Origin: Sapria himalayana | Lineage: Eukaryota; Streptophyta; Magnoliopsida; Malpighiales; Rafflesiaceae | DNA: 64,000 nt | Reading direction: 5' to 3' | Assembly (NCBI GenBank): GCA_029783825.1 | Contig: JAREIK010002645.1 | Span: 1,265,538 to 1,329,537, forward strand | Notes under the pieces: model-generated | What the model was told of the DNA's origin: nothing | The model's input: the letters and a program-made list of their open reading frames with translations, nothing else | Database searches by the model: none | Made by a program: the position numbers and the translations under genes | Shown: positions 1-11,249 of the stretch, one piece after another | How the letters are laid out: each line of letters starts with the position of its first letter | Numbering within the stretch: the first letter of the stretch is position 1

Positions 1-330
1 CCAATGAAAAATCCATTTTAATTTTTCCTCGCCCTGGATTACAGCATGCCACTACTAATCTTAAGCAGTAATGCCTGACCTTGAGATTAATCAATGTGTT
101 AGAAAGTTCCGCTTGTCATGGTTGAACTTGGCGGTCTAGTATAAACATGCGAACGATCAAGCGGCATCAGTTAGTCGAGTTCCAGGTCCGATTTCAAGAT
201 AAACAGAAGTTGGTGATGGGTGAGTTCTACCAAAATGTCCTTCAAATAAAATTAGGGTTTACCATTCATGGAGGATCCGCGTCGCTCTCATTTGCTCCTC
301 TATCTGTGATTAGCGTTTGGAGCAATTGAT
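1..330. other. Unresolved segment, possible gene edge
   Basis: This stretch is richer in G and C than the following kilobase and has an open frame at 147-329 (+, 60 codons) with no family I recognise. A telo-box-like TTAGGGTTT at 253-261 (AAACCCTAA on the minus strand) is often found near plant transcription starts. It could be the 5' edge of a minus-strand gene lying to the left, or an old exon. I assign no function. Confidence 0.2.
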
Positions 331-1690
331 CGACTTTTTTCTTCTCTATGAACGCACGAGAACTTTTCGTTTACTACTATTGATTTTAGGTTTTCGGTAA
401 AACCCTTAAAATACCCTTATTAAGCCTACATCACCTTCACCATCACATACATTTAATATACAAAATTCATAACATTTATATTTTTTATAATTTAGGATAT
501 TTTTATAATATTAGTTCATAAATAAAAATAACTAATATGAACTTATAAAAACTACTTTTCATATATATATATATATATATATATCATTTATTTATTATTA
601 TGGTTATAATTTTTTTTTGAATTCAATATATTTTAATGAATATAATATGAAATAAATGTATAGGCATAAATATCATATTATTTTATATAATTTATAATTT
701 CTAAAAATCCTAAAATAACTTAAAGTAATAAGATCATAAAAAATATATATTTATTATTTAATAATAATAGAATATAAAAAGCTAATATTAAAGATTTTAC
801 TCGATGGTTTAATTCTTATAAATTTGAGTATGGGCAAAAATAAAATTTGAATTAAAATCAACTTATGATTAGTTTGGTAGTACTTTTCAAAAGTGTTAAT
901 AGTGCTAAAAATAATTTTAAGTGTTTTTTTAATATAAAAAAAATATCATTAGTAATATTTTAAAAAATTTTTAAAACCCATAAAAATACTTGAAGTATTT
1001 TTTTTAATAAGTACTTTGAGATATTTTTGTTATAACTCTTCGAAAATTTTTTGATGTAATTAAAATATTTATTTATTTATCCTTAAATATCAATTTTATT
1101 TATTTTTTAAATTTTAAGAAAAATATGATTTTTTTAATTCAAATAAATCAAATCTTTTAGTAAATTTTTTTTAAAAAAAGATTCCTATAATCATTAAAAT
1201 AATTTTTTTAAGTTTTATAAATATAGATATATAATTGTTTATTCGAAAATTAAGATTTTTCGTAAACATTTTTTTTGATCATACAAATAATGATTTTAAG
1301 TTTATATTAATACAAATATTTATGTATGTTCATTTATTAATTCGAATATTTTTAAAATTGTTTATAATTATAGAATTAATTATGTAATGTATTTATTAAT
1401 ACAAAAAATATTTAAATATCTTTATTAATTAATTTAAATAATTTTTTGAAAATATTTTTAAAATTTAATAATCATAAAAATAGGTATTTTATGCTTTATT
1501 AATACAAATTTTATTCGTATTTATATATTTTTGTAATTATTTATTTATAATATTCTATTTTTATAATTATATGAGAAGGCGCCTTTCAAGGATCCCTTGT
1601 TGATAGATTATGGCAGACATTTAATATACAAAATTACATCAAATGTTAAAACAAAAAATATATAAAACAAAACAAAAAATAATACTGTAC
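331..1690. other. AT-rich intergenic DNA with (AT)n tract
   Basis: Very AT-rich sequence without a credible reading frame. It contains a simple (AT)12 run at 561-584. I see no gene or transposon termini here. Confidence 0.5.
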
Positions 1691-2120
1691 AGACTTAACG
1701 ACAGCAATAATCCCAACTTAGATAGCTAGGGAAAGATCCCTAGCTAAATGCATATATTTTGTGAAAATAATAATTTAAGGACTAATCCCTTGATATAAAT
1801 ATAAATTTGTAAAAATAATATTTCCAGATCATTATTTAGTGATAGCTTTTTTCTCGATCTAATTAGATAGGGAAAATCCATCTCTAAAATTGTTGCTGAA
1901 TTTCTCGCTAATCTTTGTGCCAAAATCAATGACAATATTAGCTAGGGATATTTTTCATCGAAAATTTTGATTTATAATCTATCACCAATCCGTCGCAAAT
2001 TTAACATTAAATCTAAAATCAAACATCTCTTATTATTTCATTGCTAATCCCTCATAAATTAGCTAGAGAATATTTCTCTAACTATATTTCCGTAGATAAA
2101 CTGATAATTTCTTGTAGTTA
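1690..2120. repeat. Possible CACTA-like transposon end
   Basis: The segment repeats variants of TAGCTAGGGA and CTCGCTAAT, in both orientations, at about 1720-2100. It ends near 2117 with TTTCTTGTAGT, close to the reverse complement of the CACTA/EnSpm terminus CACTACAAGAAA. Subterminal repeats plus that terminus suggest a degenerate CACTA-derived fragment. The opposite end and a 3-bp target duplication were not found. Confidence 0.3.
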
Positions 2121-4250
2121 TATTTTTATTTTAATGGTCATATATTTTATTAGTTGTTTGAATATTTTTGATATGTTACTTATCCATTATTAACTTGATT
2201 ATTTATTTTTTATTAAATTGAGATGTTATAAAATTTGTATGGTTATCCATTTATAAAATTTATTTATGGTTATCTGAAATAATATATTATTTAATAAATG
2301 AAATAATATGAAAATTTGATTACCAATTATTAGTTTTCATGGTTATTAGTAATAATTTTTTTTCTCCATTGTTATAACCATTAATTAATTATTTTATTTC
2401 TAAAATTTATTTCATTAATTTATAAATAATATTACAAAAAATTAACCATAAAAATTTCATAAACTATTAACCATAAATTTATTTATTTATGAAATAATAT
2501 AATTAATGGTTAAATATAAAATTATTTTGTTTTCCAATTTGTTCCATCTCTGACCTGTCTCTCACCCTTATGGCTGTCTCTACCTAATTAGGTTTTTTCA
2601 CTTCTGGAATTCGTCTCTCAAAACACACTGCTATCGCAGCGTCGTTTTGAAGCACCATACCAAACAAACATCTCTCTCTCTATCTATCCATCTCTCTCTC
2701 TCTATGTGTGTTCTTTTGTTTATTTTCATTATAATTTCATGAGAAATTAATAATGAGTTTTGCAAATTTTAAATCGGCAATGAGCTAAATGGTGCTTATT
2801 TGTTGAGTTCTGGTGTGTTAACGATAAATTTAACTTTTTTTTCTTTTAATGATTAATTTTTTAAGGTTTAATGGATTACAAATCAACAGATTGTGTGCTA
2901 TCTTGAAATTCAAAGAAGAATAGTAAAAGAGGACGAAGAAAATAATAACAAAAGGTGGAGAAGAGCAAAGTACTGAAATTATTTAAATTCAGGATATATC
3001 TTATATTTTAATTTATGAGTTTTTATACATTTGAATTTTTGCCCTGTAGAGAAGGACATAAAAAACAAGTGGAAATTTATATACTAATCAAGTTTTTGTG
3101 GTTATAATGTGAGACACTTTTATTTTTCTCAAAGAAGAAATTACAGCTTAACCATAACCTTTCACTTTGGTGTCATTGCTCATGTTGATAATTTGTTGAG
3201 ACTATAATTTTTGTTGGTGGATGATGATGAATTCTGTTTAGTTATTTTTCTTAATAAATCAAATTTTATAGTCTTTAATTAGGTACCCAATAAATTCCAT
3301 AGTAATTCTATTCTTTTTAGATTGTAGATGTTTTAATTAATTTAATTGGGTTGATATTAATTATGATTTAATAGTACTATTAAAAAAAATCACTACACTA
3401 GGTCATTATTATATCTATCTAAACTTCATAAAAAGTACAGACATGCCCTATCACAAAATGCTTTACAAATCTATAATATTAGCATGTAGAATCAAAGCAT
3501 ACTTGATGGAGAAATGGGGGGGTATAGAAGACTAAGAACCCAATTCAGACTATACATTATTGTAAGTTTGGGAACAAACATAATACAAAATTTCTGAATG
3601 TGTTTTATTAGATACCATGCATGGTGACTAATTTGCGTATACATTTATAATAATTAATTATGTCGTCATTATAGAATGTTCGCTTCATTAATATGATAGA
3701 TAATTTGATTAGTAATAGAGTATACCATTTTGTTTTTTAAAAAATATGCATCTAGTATATATATCCAAAGTAGTAGATAAGTGGTTCATGTAAAGTTTCT
3801 TATTTATTGATGTCTATGCTTGCTTAACATGGACATTATTTATTATTTACAATGAAGCATGTGTATTAATATACTTCAGTACACAATAAACTTGCTAATT
3901 TCTTTGTCATACATAAAAAAAATTAAAAATTATCAAGAATCATTTTGTACAACTAAATGAAATTAAAAAAAAAAAAAATCAAACAAGATGAAACACAACA
4001 TTAAATAATAATTTTCAAAAATTTGATTCGAGTTCTAAAGTGATTCTAAGATTATTACTGAGAATTAAGATATCAAAGTAAAGTATTTTAATTATAATTA
4101 TCTATTAGATCTAAATCTCCATATGAAGAAATATCTATAATATTGGTGTGATATTTTAGATTCAGGTAATTTATTTTTTGTTAAATTCAATATTTTGCAT
4201 TAAAAAAGTAATGATAAACAAACATCAAGAGCCACCATTCATGCCTAATA
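2121..4250. other. Intergenic, with CT-rich exon-like patch
   Basis: Mostly AT-rich DNA. A patch at about 2535-2715 has more balanced composition and ends in CT-microsatellite blocks (2671-2704), the kind of sequence often seen in plant 5' UTRs. No downstream coding exon could be recognised, so it is not called as a gene. Confidence 0.25.
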
Positions 4251-4261
4251 TGATTAAGTTT

Positions 4262-4632
4262 TATTTAATATATTTTTATTTGTTTTTTTTCTTTTTATTT
4301 GTTTTTATTCTTTTATATTCGTTTTATTCTTTTTTATTCTTTTTTATTCTTTTTTATTCTTTTTTTATTCGTTTTTTATTCTTTTTTTTATTATTTTTTT
4401 TTATTTTTTAATATTTTTTTAATATTTTTTTATTCTTTTTTATTCTTTTTTCATTTTTTTTCATCTTTTTTCATTCTTTTTTCATTCTTTTTCATTTTTT
4501 TTCATTCTTCCCTCTTCCTTCCTATTTCCTTCATCTTTTATTTTTTATTTATTTTTATTTATTTTTATTTCTTTTTCTTTCTTTTTCTTTCTTTTTTTTT
4601 TCTTTTCCTTTTATTTTTTTATTCTTTTCATC
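4262..4632 (+). repeat. Long T/C (pyrimidine) low-complexity tract
   Basis: About 370 bases of the + strand are almost purely T and C, built from repeats such as TTTTTTATTC and TTTTTCATTC. It translates into apparent Phe-rich open frames, which are artefacts of the repeat. Confidence 0.9.
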
Positions 4633-4697
4633 TATTTTAGATTTAGCATATATTAATAAATATTTTTTTGTAGTTGATGGTGCTCTTGATATATGAT

Positions 4698-4755
4698 ACA
4701 CACACACGCACGCACACACACACACACACAAACATACACATGCACACACACACAT
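4698..4755 (+). repeat. (CA)n microsatellite
   Basis: An interrupted CA/GCAC dinucleotide array. The apparent Cys/Val-rich minus-strand frame over it is an artefact. Confidence 0.9.
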
Positions 4756-6190
4756 ATGTATAGTTTATTATTTGTATTTTTGTGTATTATTATATTTTTT
4801 GTCATTAATATATTTGCAACTTTGTGTTTTTGTGTAACATTATAATATGAGTATATTAAATGATTTTATAATTTTTTTTTGCAATTATAGATATGTTATT
4901 GTTTGATGATCTTAATTAAGTTATTTTAGAATCTTAAAAAAAAAAGGAATATGCTCTTGTTGGTTGATTTGCTTATTGACTATTTGTGCACTGTGAAAAA
5001 TCACCCTCTTGGGCTACTTGCCAAAATGTAGCTTTTTTTTTAATCTTTTCTTTAATAAAATAATATAATTTTATGTGTTCACTCTTCTCATAAAAGATTA
5101 AATTTAAAATAACATATAATGTGAGCTAACAACCATCATAGAAAATAAAAATAAGTCTTTTATTATCAAATACTAATTTTCTCAATTAAATATCTAATCG
5201 GCAAAAGTATATAAGTGATGGTCATATCTATATTTTTTGCTAAATTAATAAGTTGCCATCTTTTGTATCATTTAAGTTTGAATTTATGTATTTGTAAATA
5301 ATCTTTAAGTAAATTGCTAATATATTAGGATAAATTCAAATTTAAATTGCTAAATTTATAAGTTTGAATTATACTTATTTTTTAATGAGCCATCTAATTT
5401 TCTTTTTTGTTTAATGCTTGTATTCTCATATGTCATTCATATTGTTTCATTTTTTTTCTGGTGATTTTAACCATTTGCTGTAATTCTTTTTAGGAACTTG
5501 TATTCTCAATAAATTTATCATGGCCTTTCTTTTCAACTTAATTGTCTTTTTACCATGCTTGTGTAAATTTTTCGTGTTTTTTTCTTTTAAATAGTTTCTT
5601 TTGCATTGCTATTTTTTTGGAAGTTCTTTAATTTATATGATGGTGTGTTCTTAGGTTGCAACTTCAATTAACTATTTATTTATGTATATCTTTGCCCTTA
5701 ACTCTTAGTGTATCAATCATGTGTCTCTTTAATATTATACTTTAGTTTTACTAGATTATATTCATTCATTTATAATATCTATCTTGTTAGTAAACTTAAG
5801 GTATGATGCGATTGAATTACTAAGAGCTCTATAGTCAACTAGTTTTACTTAATCATCATTCTTCCTATCTCAGTCAGTTTTCTTTAGTAGACTGTCTTTT
5901 GATTGAAGTTTTGCACAAAATATGTTAACTTTCTCCTACCATATTTTTGAGTGAATCTCATGGTTTACATATTATTATCCATCATGACAATCTCACACAA
6001 ACTTACTAATATTTAAGGCTTTAGTTTGAGTTCTATTTAATTATCCATCAATAAATATATATAACACAACATAAATCAAAACACAATCATTAATATAAAA
6101 CTTTTATTACACCACATAAACCAAGTGACAAAAACCTTAAACCACGTACTACTTTGATATAAATTCCAAATCTATCTTGGGGAGGGAGAG
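4756..6190. other. Intergenic DNA, nothing recognised
   Basis: AT-rich sequence with many stops in all frames. I see no conserved peptide, transposon terminus or RNA gene. Confidence 0.4.
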
Positions 6191-6191
6191 T

Positions 6192-6217
6192 GGGGGGGGG
6201 GGGGGGGGGGGGGGGGG
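6192..6217 (+). repeat. 26-base poly-G run
   Basis: An uninterrupted run of 26 G after GGAGGGAGAGT. Such a run can form G-quadruplexes and is hard to sequence, so its length is uncertain. Confidence 0.95.
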
Positions 6218-6299
6218 TGGAGTGTTGAAAGGCATCCCCTAAATTATATTAAGTTTTGCATCAATTACTTGCTTGTGATTCCTCTAGGGAGTCATAAAT

Positions 6300-7260
6300 T
6301 TAATTCTTGGATTTAGTAGCATTGCCATAGCTTTGTTTTTTGCGTGGACAAAGAAGAAAAATAATTAAAGGATCTTTTAGAATTTCTCTTTCCTACTATT
6401 TTATACTCGATATTACTTTAAGTAGGAAATCATGACTTTCGGGAATAAATCTACAATCTTGACCTCTTTCTCTTAAGCTTGAAGTTGCAATTATAAAATA
6501 TGACAATGACTCGAGATTATATATCAATATTTTTGTAACAAAAAGTCATGATACTAGGTAATGACTATGACGTAGGCCTAATGTATTTGTATCACAAAGT
6601 TATAATACTAGAAAGTAGTTATTGCTTCGTGTGTTTATCTTTCTTGTTCTTCATACAGGGTTGTGGTGCTAGGAATGGTTGCTACTTCTAAATGGCCTCT
6701 CATATCATAGTACGGTCATGACACTAAGAATTAGCCATGACATTGACATTGGTTTCTCTTGATCATTATATGGCTATGATGCTTGGAAAAGACCACAGCA
6801 CTAAGAATATATCTCATGTATATATGACATTATGCTTTGTGCATAATATTAGTCTTCACTTCTCTTATATATCTTATTGTAATGGTACTATAAAGATACC
6901 ATGGAACTAGCAATTAACCCATACATAAAAATCATGGCTTTTCCTTTCTTTATGAACAAGAGTTACGACATTGGAAAATAGTCTCAAGTAATATCCTCTG
7001 AAATATTTCATGTCCCAATAGCTATAGTATTGAATACTTTATATTATTTTTGCCTGAGTAGTTTCGACTTTCAAATTTTTGTAGCTCAAAAGTTATGACT
7101 TTGTAGAAAGGTTGTGGCTCTGACTTGAGACTAATAAGTCATATTAAAGATAATGTTTTGGTGGTTTGATGTGACCATGACTTTTAACATCAGTTGGCTA
7201 CTTGGTTCCTATGACATAAAATTAAAATTATAACTATTTAACTTTTATGAGATAAGTATG
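6300..7260 (-). mobile_element. Antisense LTR remnant of the 25-48 kb gypsy family
   Basis: The segment repeatedly shows motifs such as AAAGTCATGATACTAGG and ATCACAAAGTTATAATACTAG. These are reverse complements of motifs typical of the LTRs at 25.6-27.9 and 32.6-34.6 kb (for example CATGACTTTGTGATTTAGA near 26100). It looks like a diverged LTR piece in the opposite orientation. No boundaries or target duplications can be placed. Confidence 0.5.
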
Positions 7261-7269
7261 AATTTGATT

Positions 7270-8830
7270 TTATAATAATATCACAGCCACAAAGAATATG
7301 TTAAACTGTAGAAGAATTATACTAACAAGTGTTGGGATTTTGGGCAGAATATCTAATCTAATTGGAATATAAACACAGTAGAATTTATAATTTTTATCCC
7401 TTAACTCACCAAGGATTACAAGTATTTCATAAAAATACGAAGGAAGGATAAATGAAACATACCTTTTGTAGATCGATTCGTCAATCATTCAAAGTATGCC
7501 TCTTGGGTTATTCAGATCTTCAAAGGTGCTGCCTTAAAAAAACGACCACCCTCTACAAGTATCCACACATGAACAAATAATGAATGATCTTGTTGAATGC
7601 TAGTTCAGATTAGTCTTCTCAAAACGAAATGGTTTCTCATTGTTTTATAAAAGATTACTACTTGCATCAAATATGTCTCACATATATATACAAGTCTGCT
7701 AGGGTTTTAGTCATAAATGAATTTAATTATATCTTTAAAACTCATTTAAATAATAACAACTTAGATTCAAATCCTTAAAACCTTTTTTTTGAATGAATTT
7801 ATTAATTAAAACTTAGTTCAATGTTATTAATTAATTATTTATTTAAATCACAAATTTAAACTTTTTCAAATTTAACTTCAAATTTAAATAATAACTAATT
7901 GTTATTTATGATTTGAAATAATCTCATCATTTTAAAAAATTACAAAGAGTGAAAACCCATAACCGTTATTATTCGTTCTTAATGTGCGCTCCATAGATTC
8001 AATTAATATTAATAGTAAGGCTAAATCATATTTTGATTCTACAAGTCATAAGTGGCCTCTAGCAATATATTATGACTACTCAAGTTAAATGAAAAACTCA
8101 TGATCCGAGACAATCTTAATATAGCTAATGACATAATCCTTTTGTTTTATGATATATTGATAGAATATAAAGCATGAACAAAGTCAATCTTATATCGTTC
8201 TATCTTTGATTACTCGAAACCCAATTAGACTGATTAAACAAATGATATTGATCTCCATCAATTCATTTGAGCACAGTCATGTATTTCTCAATATCAATTA
8301 TCGAGAGGACCCATGGATTACTCTCTTATAATAAGAGGGACAAATTTCATCTTAATCACTCATATCTTACTACATAATTTTTATTATGTTCATGTATGAT
8401 CTTTATAGATATTTGATTAAAGATAATATTTGATTATATCAAAATATAATATTCCTTATGTTGATAACTATAATGATCTTAGGTCAAAAGATTTAATAAC
8501 ATAACTATTAGAGATTAACTTATGATTTTGATCCATGTATTAATCTCAAGACGTGTTTGTCCAATATTTGTTCTCAAAGAATATATATAAATTTAATTTG
8601 TATCTCATATACATATTCATCACATGAATATCAATCAAATTTTATACTAATCTTAATTCATTGTTGATCACATAATAATAACCGATTAGGAATATTTATA
8701 ATAATTAAAATATTATTCAAAGATATTATAAATAATAAATATGTAAATAATAATAATAATTAATTCTTACAAATTGTCAAAATATCATGTCTATACGATA
8801 GGGGTAGAACACTATTGCTAATAATAAGTT
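7270..8830. mobile_element. Probable LTR-retroelement repeat, unclassified
   Basis: Noncoding sequence with the look of a long plant LTR, including an AGAGGGACAAATTTCATCTT stretch near 8334-8353. No open frame, primer-binding site or polypurine tract was identified, so the class (copia is likelier) is an impression only. Confidence 0.3.
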
Positions 8831-9039
8831 GGCAAGTTCATTACATACAAAGATGACATGACATGACCAATTATACTAAGTTCCAGCTAATAATAGATGC
8901 CGAAACTCTATGAGATTCCATACTCTGTCCCTCAGCTAAAAATCTCTAAAAACTTTATGATTTTATAATTATTTATCAGAATCCAACACAACTCCAAACT
9001 CATAAAATTAATCTATAATTATTCCATTTCTATGCTACA

Positions 9040-10757
9040 CATCATAACTAATCACAGTAATATATAAGAATGGTCAATAGTTTGAACATCAAACAATGGA
9101 GCATATAAATTTTTATTCAAGTTTTCCATAAAAAAATATAGTTTTGACATATGGTTGCTCCAAATCTAAATTAAACATAACACACAAAGTAAATAATACA
9201 CTATTTGTTATAAGATTAACCACTATAGAAAAAATCTCATTAAAGTTAATACATTCTTTCTTAGCATATACCTGTATCACAAATCATACAAGATATAATT
9301 CTATTTGATCATTGTTATCCTACTTAATTTTTTTGACCCATTTGTTACTAATGATATTTCTTCCATTTGATAATGGTATCTTTTTTGCCTTTATAATCAC
9401 AAGAATGCCTCTCATAATCATTATCATACCATTCTCAATATATGTCTTGTCCTAAAGACTATCTATTTTTCTTAAAGATAATAAATTTTTTAAGTCTTTC
9501 ATATATCATACCTCCTAAATGGTATGAATCAGACCATCAAATATATTTATTCTGATAATATTAGTACCAAATGGTCCTCAAAGCATGTTCATCATCAATG
9601 CGTAAAGAACTTTTTGAAATTGATTTATATTTGTAAAATCATTTTTTTTTAGATGTCATGTGCCATGATGCTCATGAGTCTAGTAACTAGATATTATCAA
9701 ACTCGATATCATCAAATTATTACTGCCATATTGTTGTATAGAATATTAGCATCATTATTGATACTTTTTATATTTTCTTAAGTATTTGTTAACTCATCCT
9801 CTCATCTATTTTTCTTATACTAATACTCTTTTTGAAGTATCATTTTTTTGCTAGAATTATAGTACTTAATATTCTTTTTATTTCTTAATTTTGATATACC
9901 ATTATCCTGACTCTTATTGAGAACATGTTTTATTAGTTTTTCTTGTATCACTGTCAAAACTTCTACTTGCCGTGAGCATGTTTGTTTTGTTTTCCTTATT
10001 TTTGTATTTACTTTATTTTACTAAGATAACAATAGTAGTATCATTGGAGACTAGATAGTTCAAATGGATACCATTCATTGGGTTGATGATAAGTTAATCA
10101 TATAAATTAAATAAACTTTAAAGTATAATCTCAACACATTCAACTTTTTCTATTTTATGATCTAATATAGTAAGTTGAGAAAATAGAATATTCAATATGT
10201 TTATATGATCATTTATTATTATTGATTTTGTCTTTCAAAGAGTATAAAGTTTTCTCTTTAAGAAGATCTTATTATGAAATAATTATGCATCATACAATTT
10301 TATGAGAGTATCATAAATTTCTTTTATTATATTTTTTTCTATTATACTAGACAATACTCTATTAGTTAGTGTCAAATATAGATCGATAATTATATTCTCA
10401 ACTATCTCATTCAACTTATCTTTAGTAATTCAAGTATGCCTTATTCCAATTGTATCTAATTTATTATCTTTTCTTAAAATTATCTTGTTTTTTATTTTTC
10501 ATAATAAAAATTAATCTCATAATATTTCTACTTTAAATTAAATTGCTATTTATTTTATTTCATGGTGAACATTATATGATAATAATAATAACAACTATTT
10601 ATTTTAATACATCAAAAAAAGTTCTCACCTAAGTGAAAGATTACATTATCATCTTAAAAGTTACATACCTTGAGTCTCTTATCATCATTTTGACCAAACT
10701 TTTTTAAATATATACTATTCATAAAAGTTACTATCATAAATCTCACATCTGATACCA
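9040..10757 (-). pseudogene. Antisense Ty1/copia gag-protease-RT remnant
   Basis: Reading leftwards on the minus strand gives: a primer-binding site at 10746-10757 (minus strand TGGTATCAGATG, matching the initiator-Met tRNA site of copia elements); gag-like sequence at about 10.0-10.6 kb containing FLKRKLYTLK-type motifs; an aspartic protease region at about 9360-9710 with LDS.ASWHMT and KDLKNLLSLRKIDSL; then reverse transcriptase at about 9050-9345 with INFNEIFSIVV and LEQPYVKTIF. Many stops and frameshifts make it a pseudogene. The integrase expected between protease and RT is missing. Family assignment rests on motif recognition; exact limits are uncertain. Confidence 0.7.
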
Positions 10758-11110
10758 CTATTATATACTCATTAATAATATTATTCATGAAATTTTTACT
10801 TTTAAGCTAGTTATGTATTGCATATTACATAACTAGTATTTAAAAATTATCAAATTTTAAGATTATTGAAATTAATTTACTACTATCATGATATTTTTGA
10901 AATTCAAGTATGCTTGGATGGTACTATATGTGATTGTCCTAAAAAATGATATAATATTTGAAGTCATATCATTGAAGTCTACTATTTTTAAAAGTAACCA
11001 ACACAATTCCGTGCTAATTTATGACATTATTCTATGCTTTATTTGGAATAATTTCATGTTTGATATTATTTTATTATAAGATATTATTTTTGAAATTTAT
11101 TTATTTATTT
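10758..11110 (-). repeat. Probable 5' LTR of the antisense copia
   Basis: By position this AT-rich stretch, directly beyond the copia primer-binding site, should be that element's LTR. It contains a perfect 11-bp inverted repeat, CTAGTTATGTA (10807-10817) and TACATAACTAG (10826-10836), around an 8-base loop. The outer LTR edge is not defined. It lies within 500 bp of the glyoxalase II start codon, so it may form part of that gene's upstream region. Confidence 0.4.
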
Positions 11111-11148
11111 ATTATTAGCAGCATTGTTATTTTTTTAAATGATTTGCA

Positions 11149-11249
11149 GCTAACGTGATGTCGTAACTTGGGATTTGCGACCCGCAAACTCTTGATCCTT
11201 GCTCGTGCGACTGGATTGGGAGCCTCTGTAGATTCTTGGTGGCGTTGAA
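11149..11249 (+). promoter_or_regulatory. 5' UTR of glyoxalase II, possible UTR intron acceptor
   Basis: Base composition changes sharply from AT-rich to balanced at about 11150, directly after TTTGCAG (11143-11149), which looks like a 3' splice site. This suggests a 5'-UTR exon that starts here after a noncoding intron. An in-frame TAG at 11229-11231 excludes N-terminal extension of the coding frame. Confidence 0.4.

Noticed and set aside
4178..4640. Overlapping Phe-rich open frames on the + strand
   Set aside because: They come from a long T/C low-complexity tract and have no real protein composition or start context.
4555..4755. Minus-strand frame with a Cys/Val repeat
   Set aside because: Produced by the (CA)n microsatellite and the A/G complement of the pyrimidine tract.
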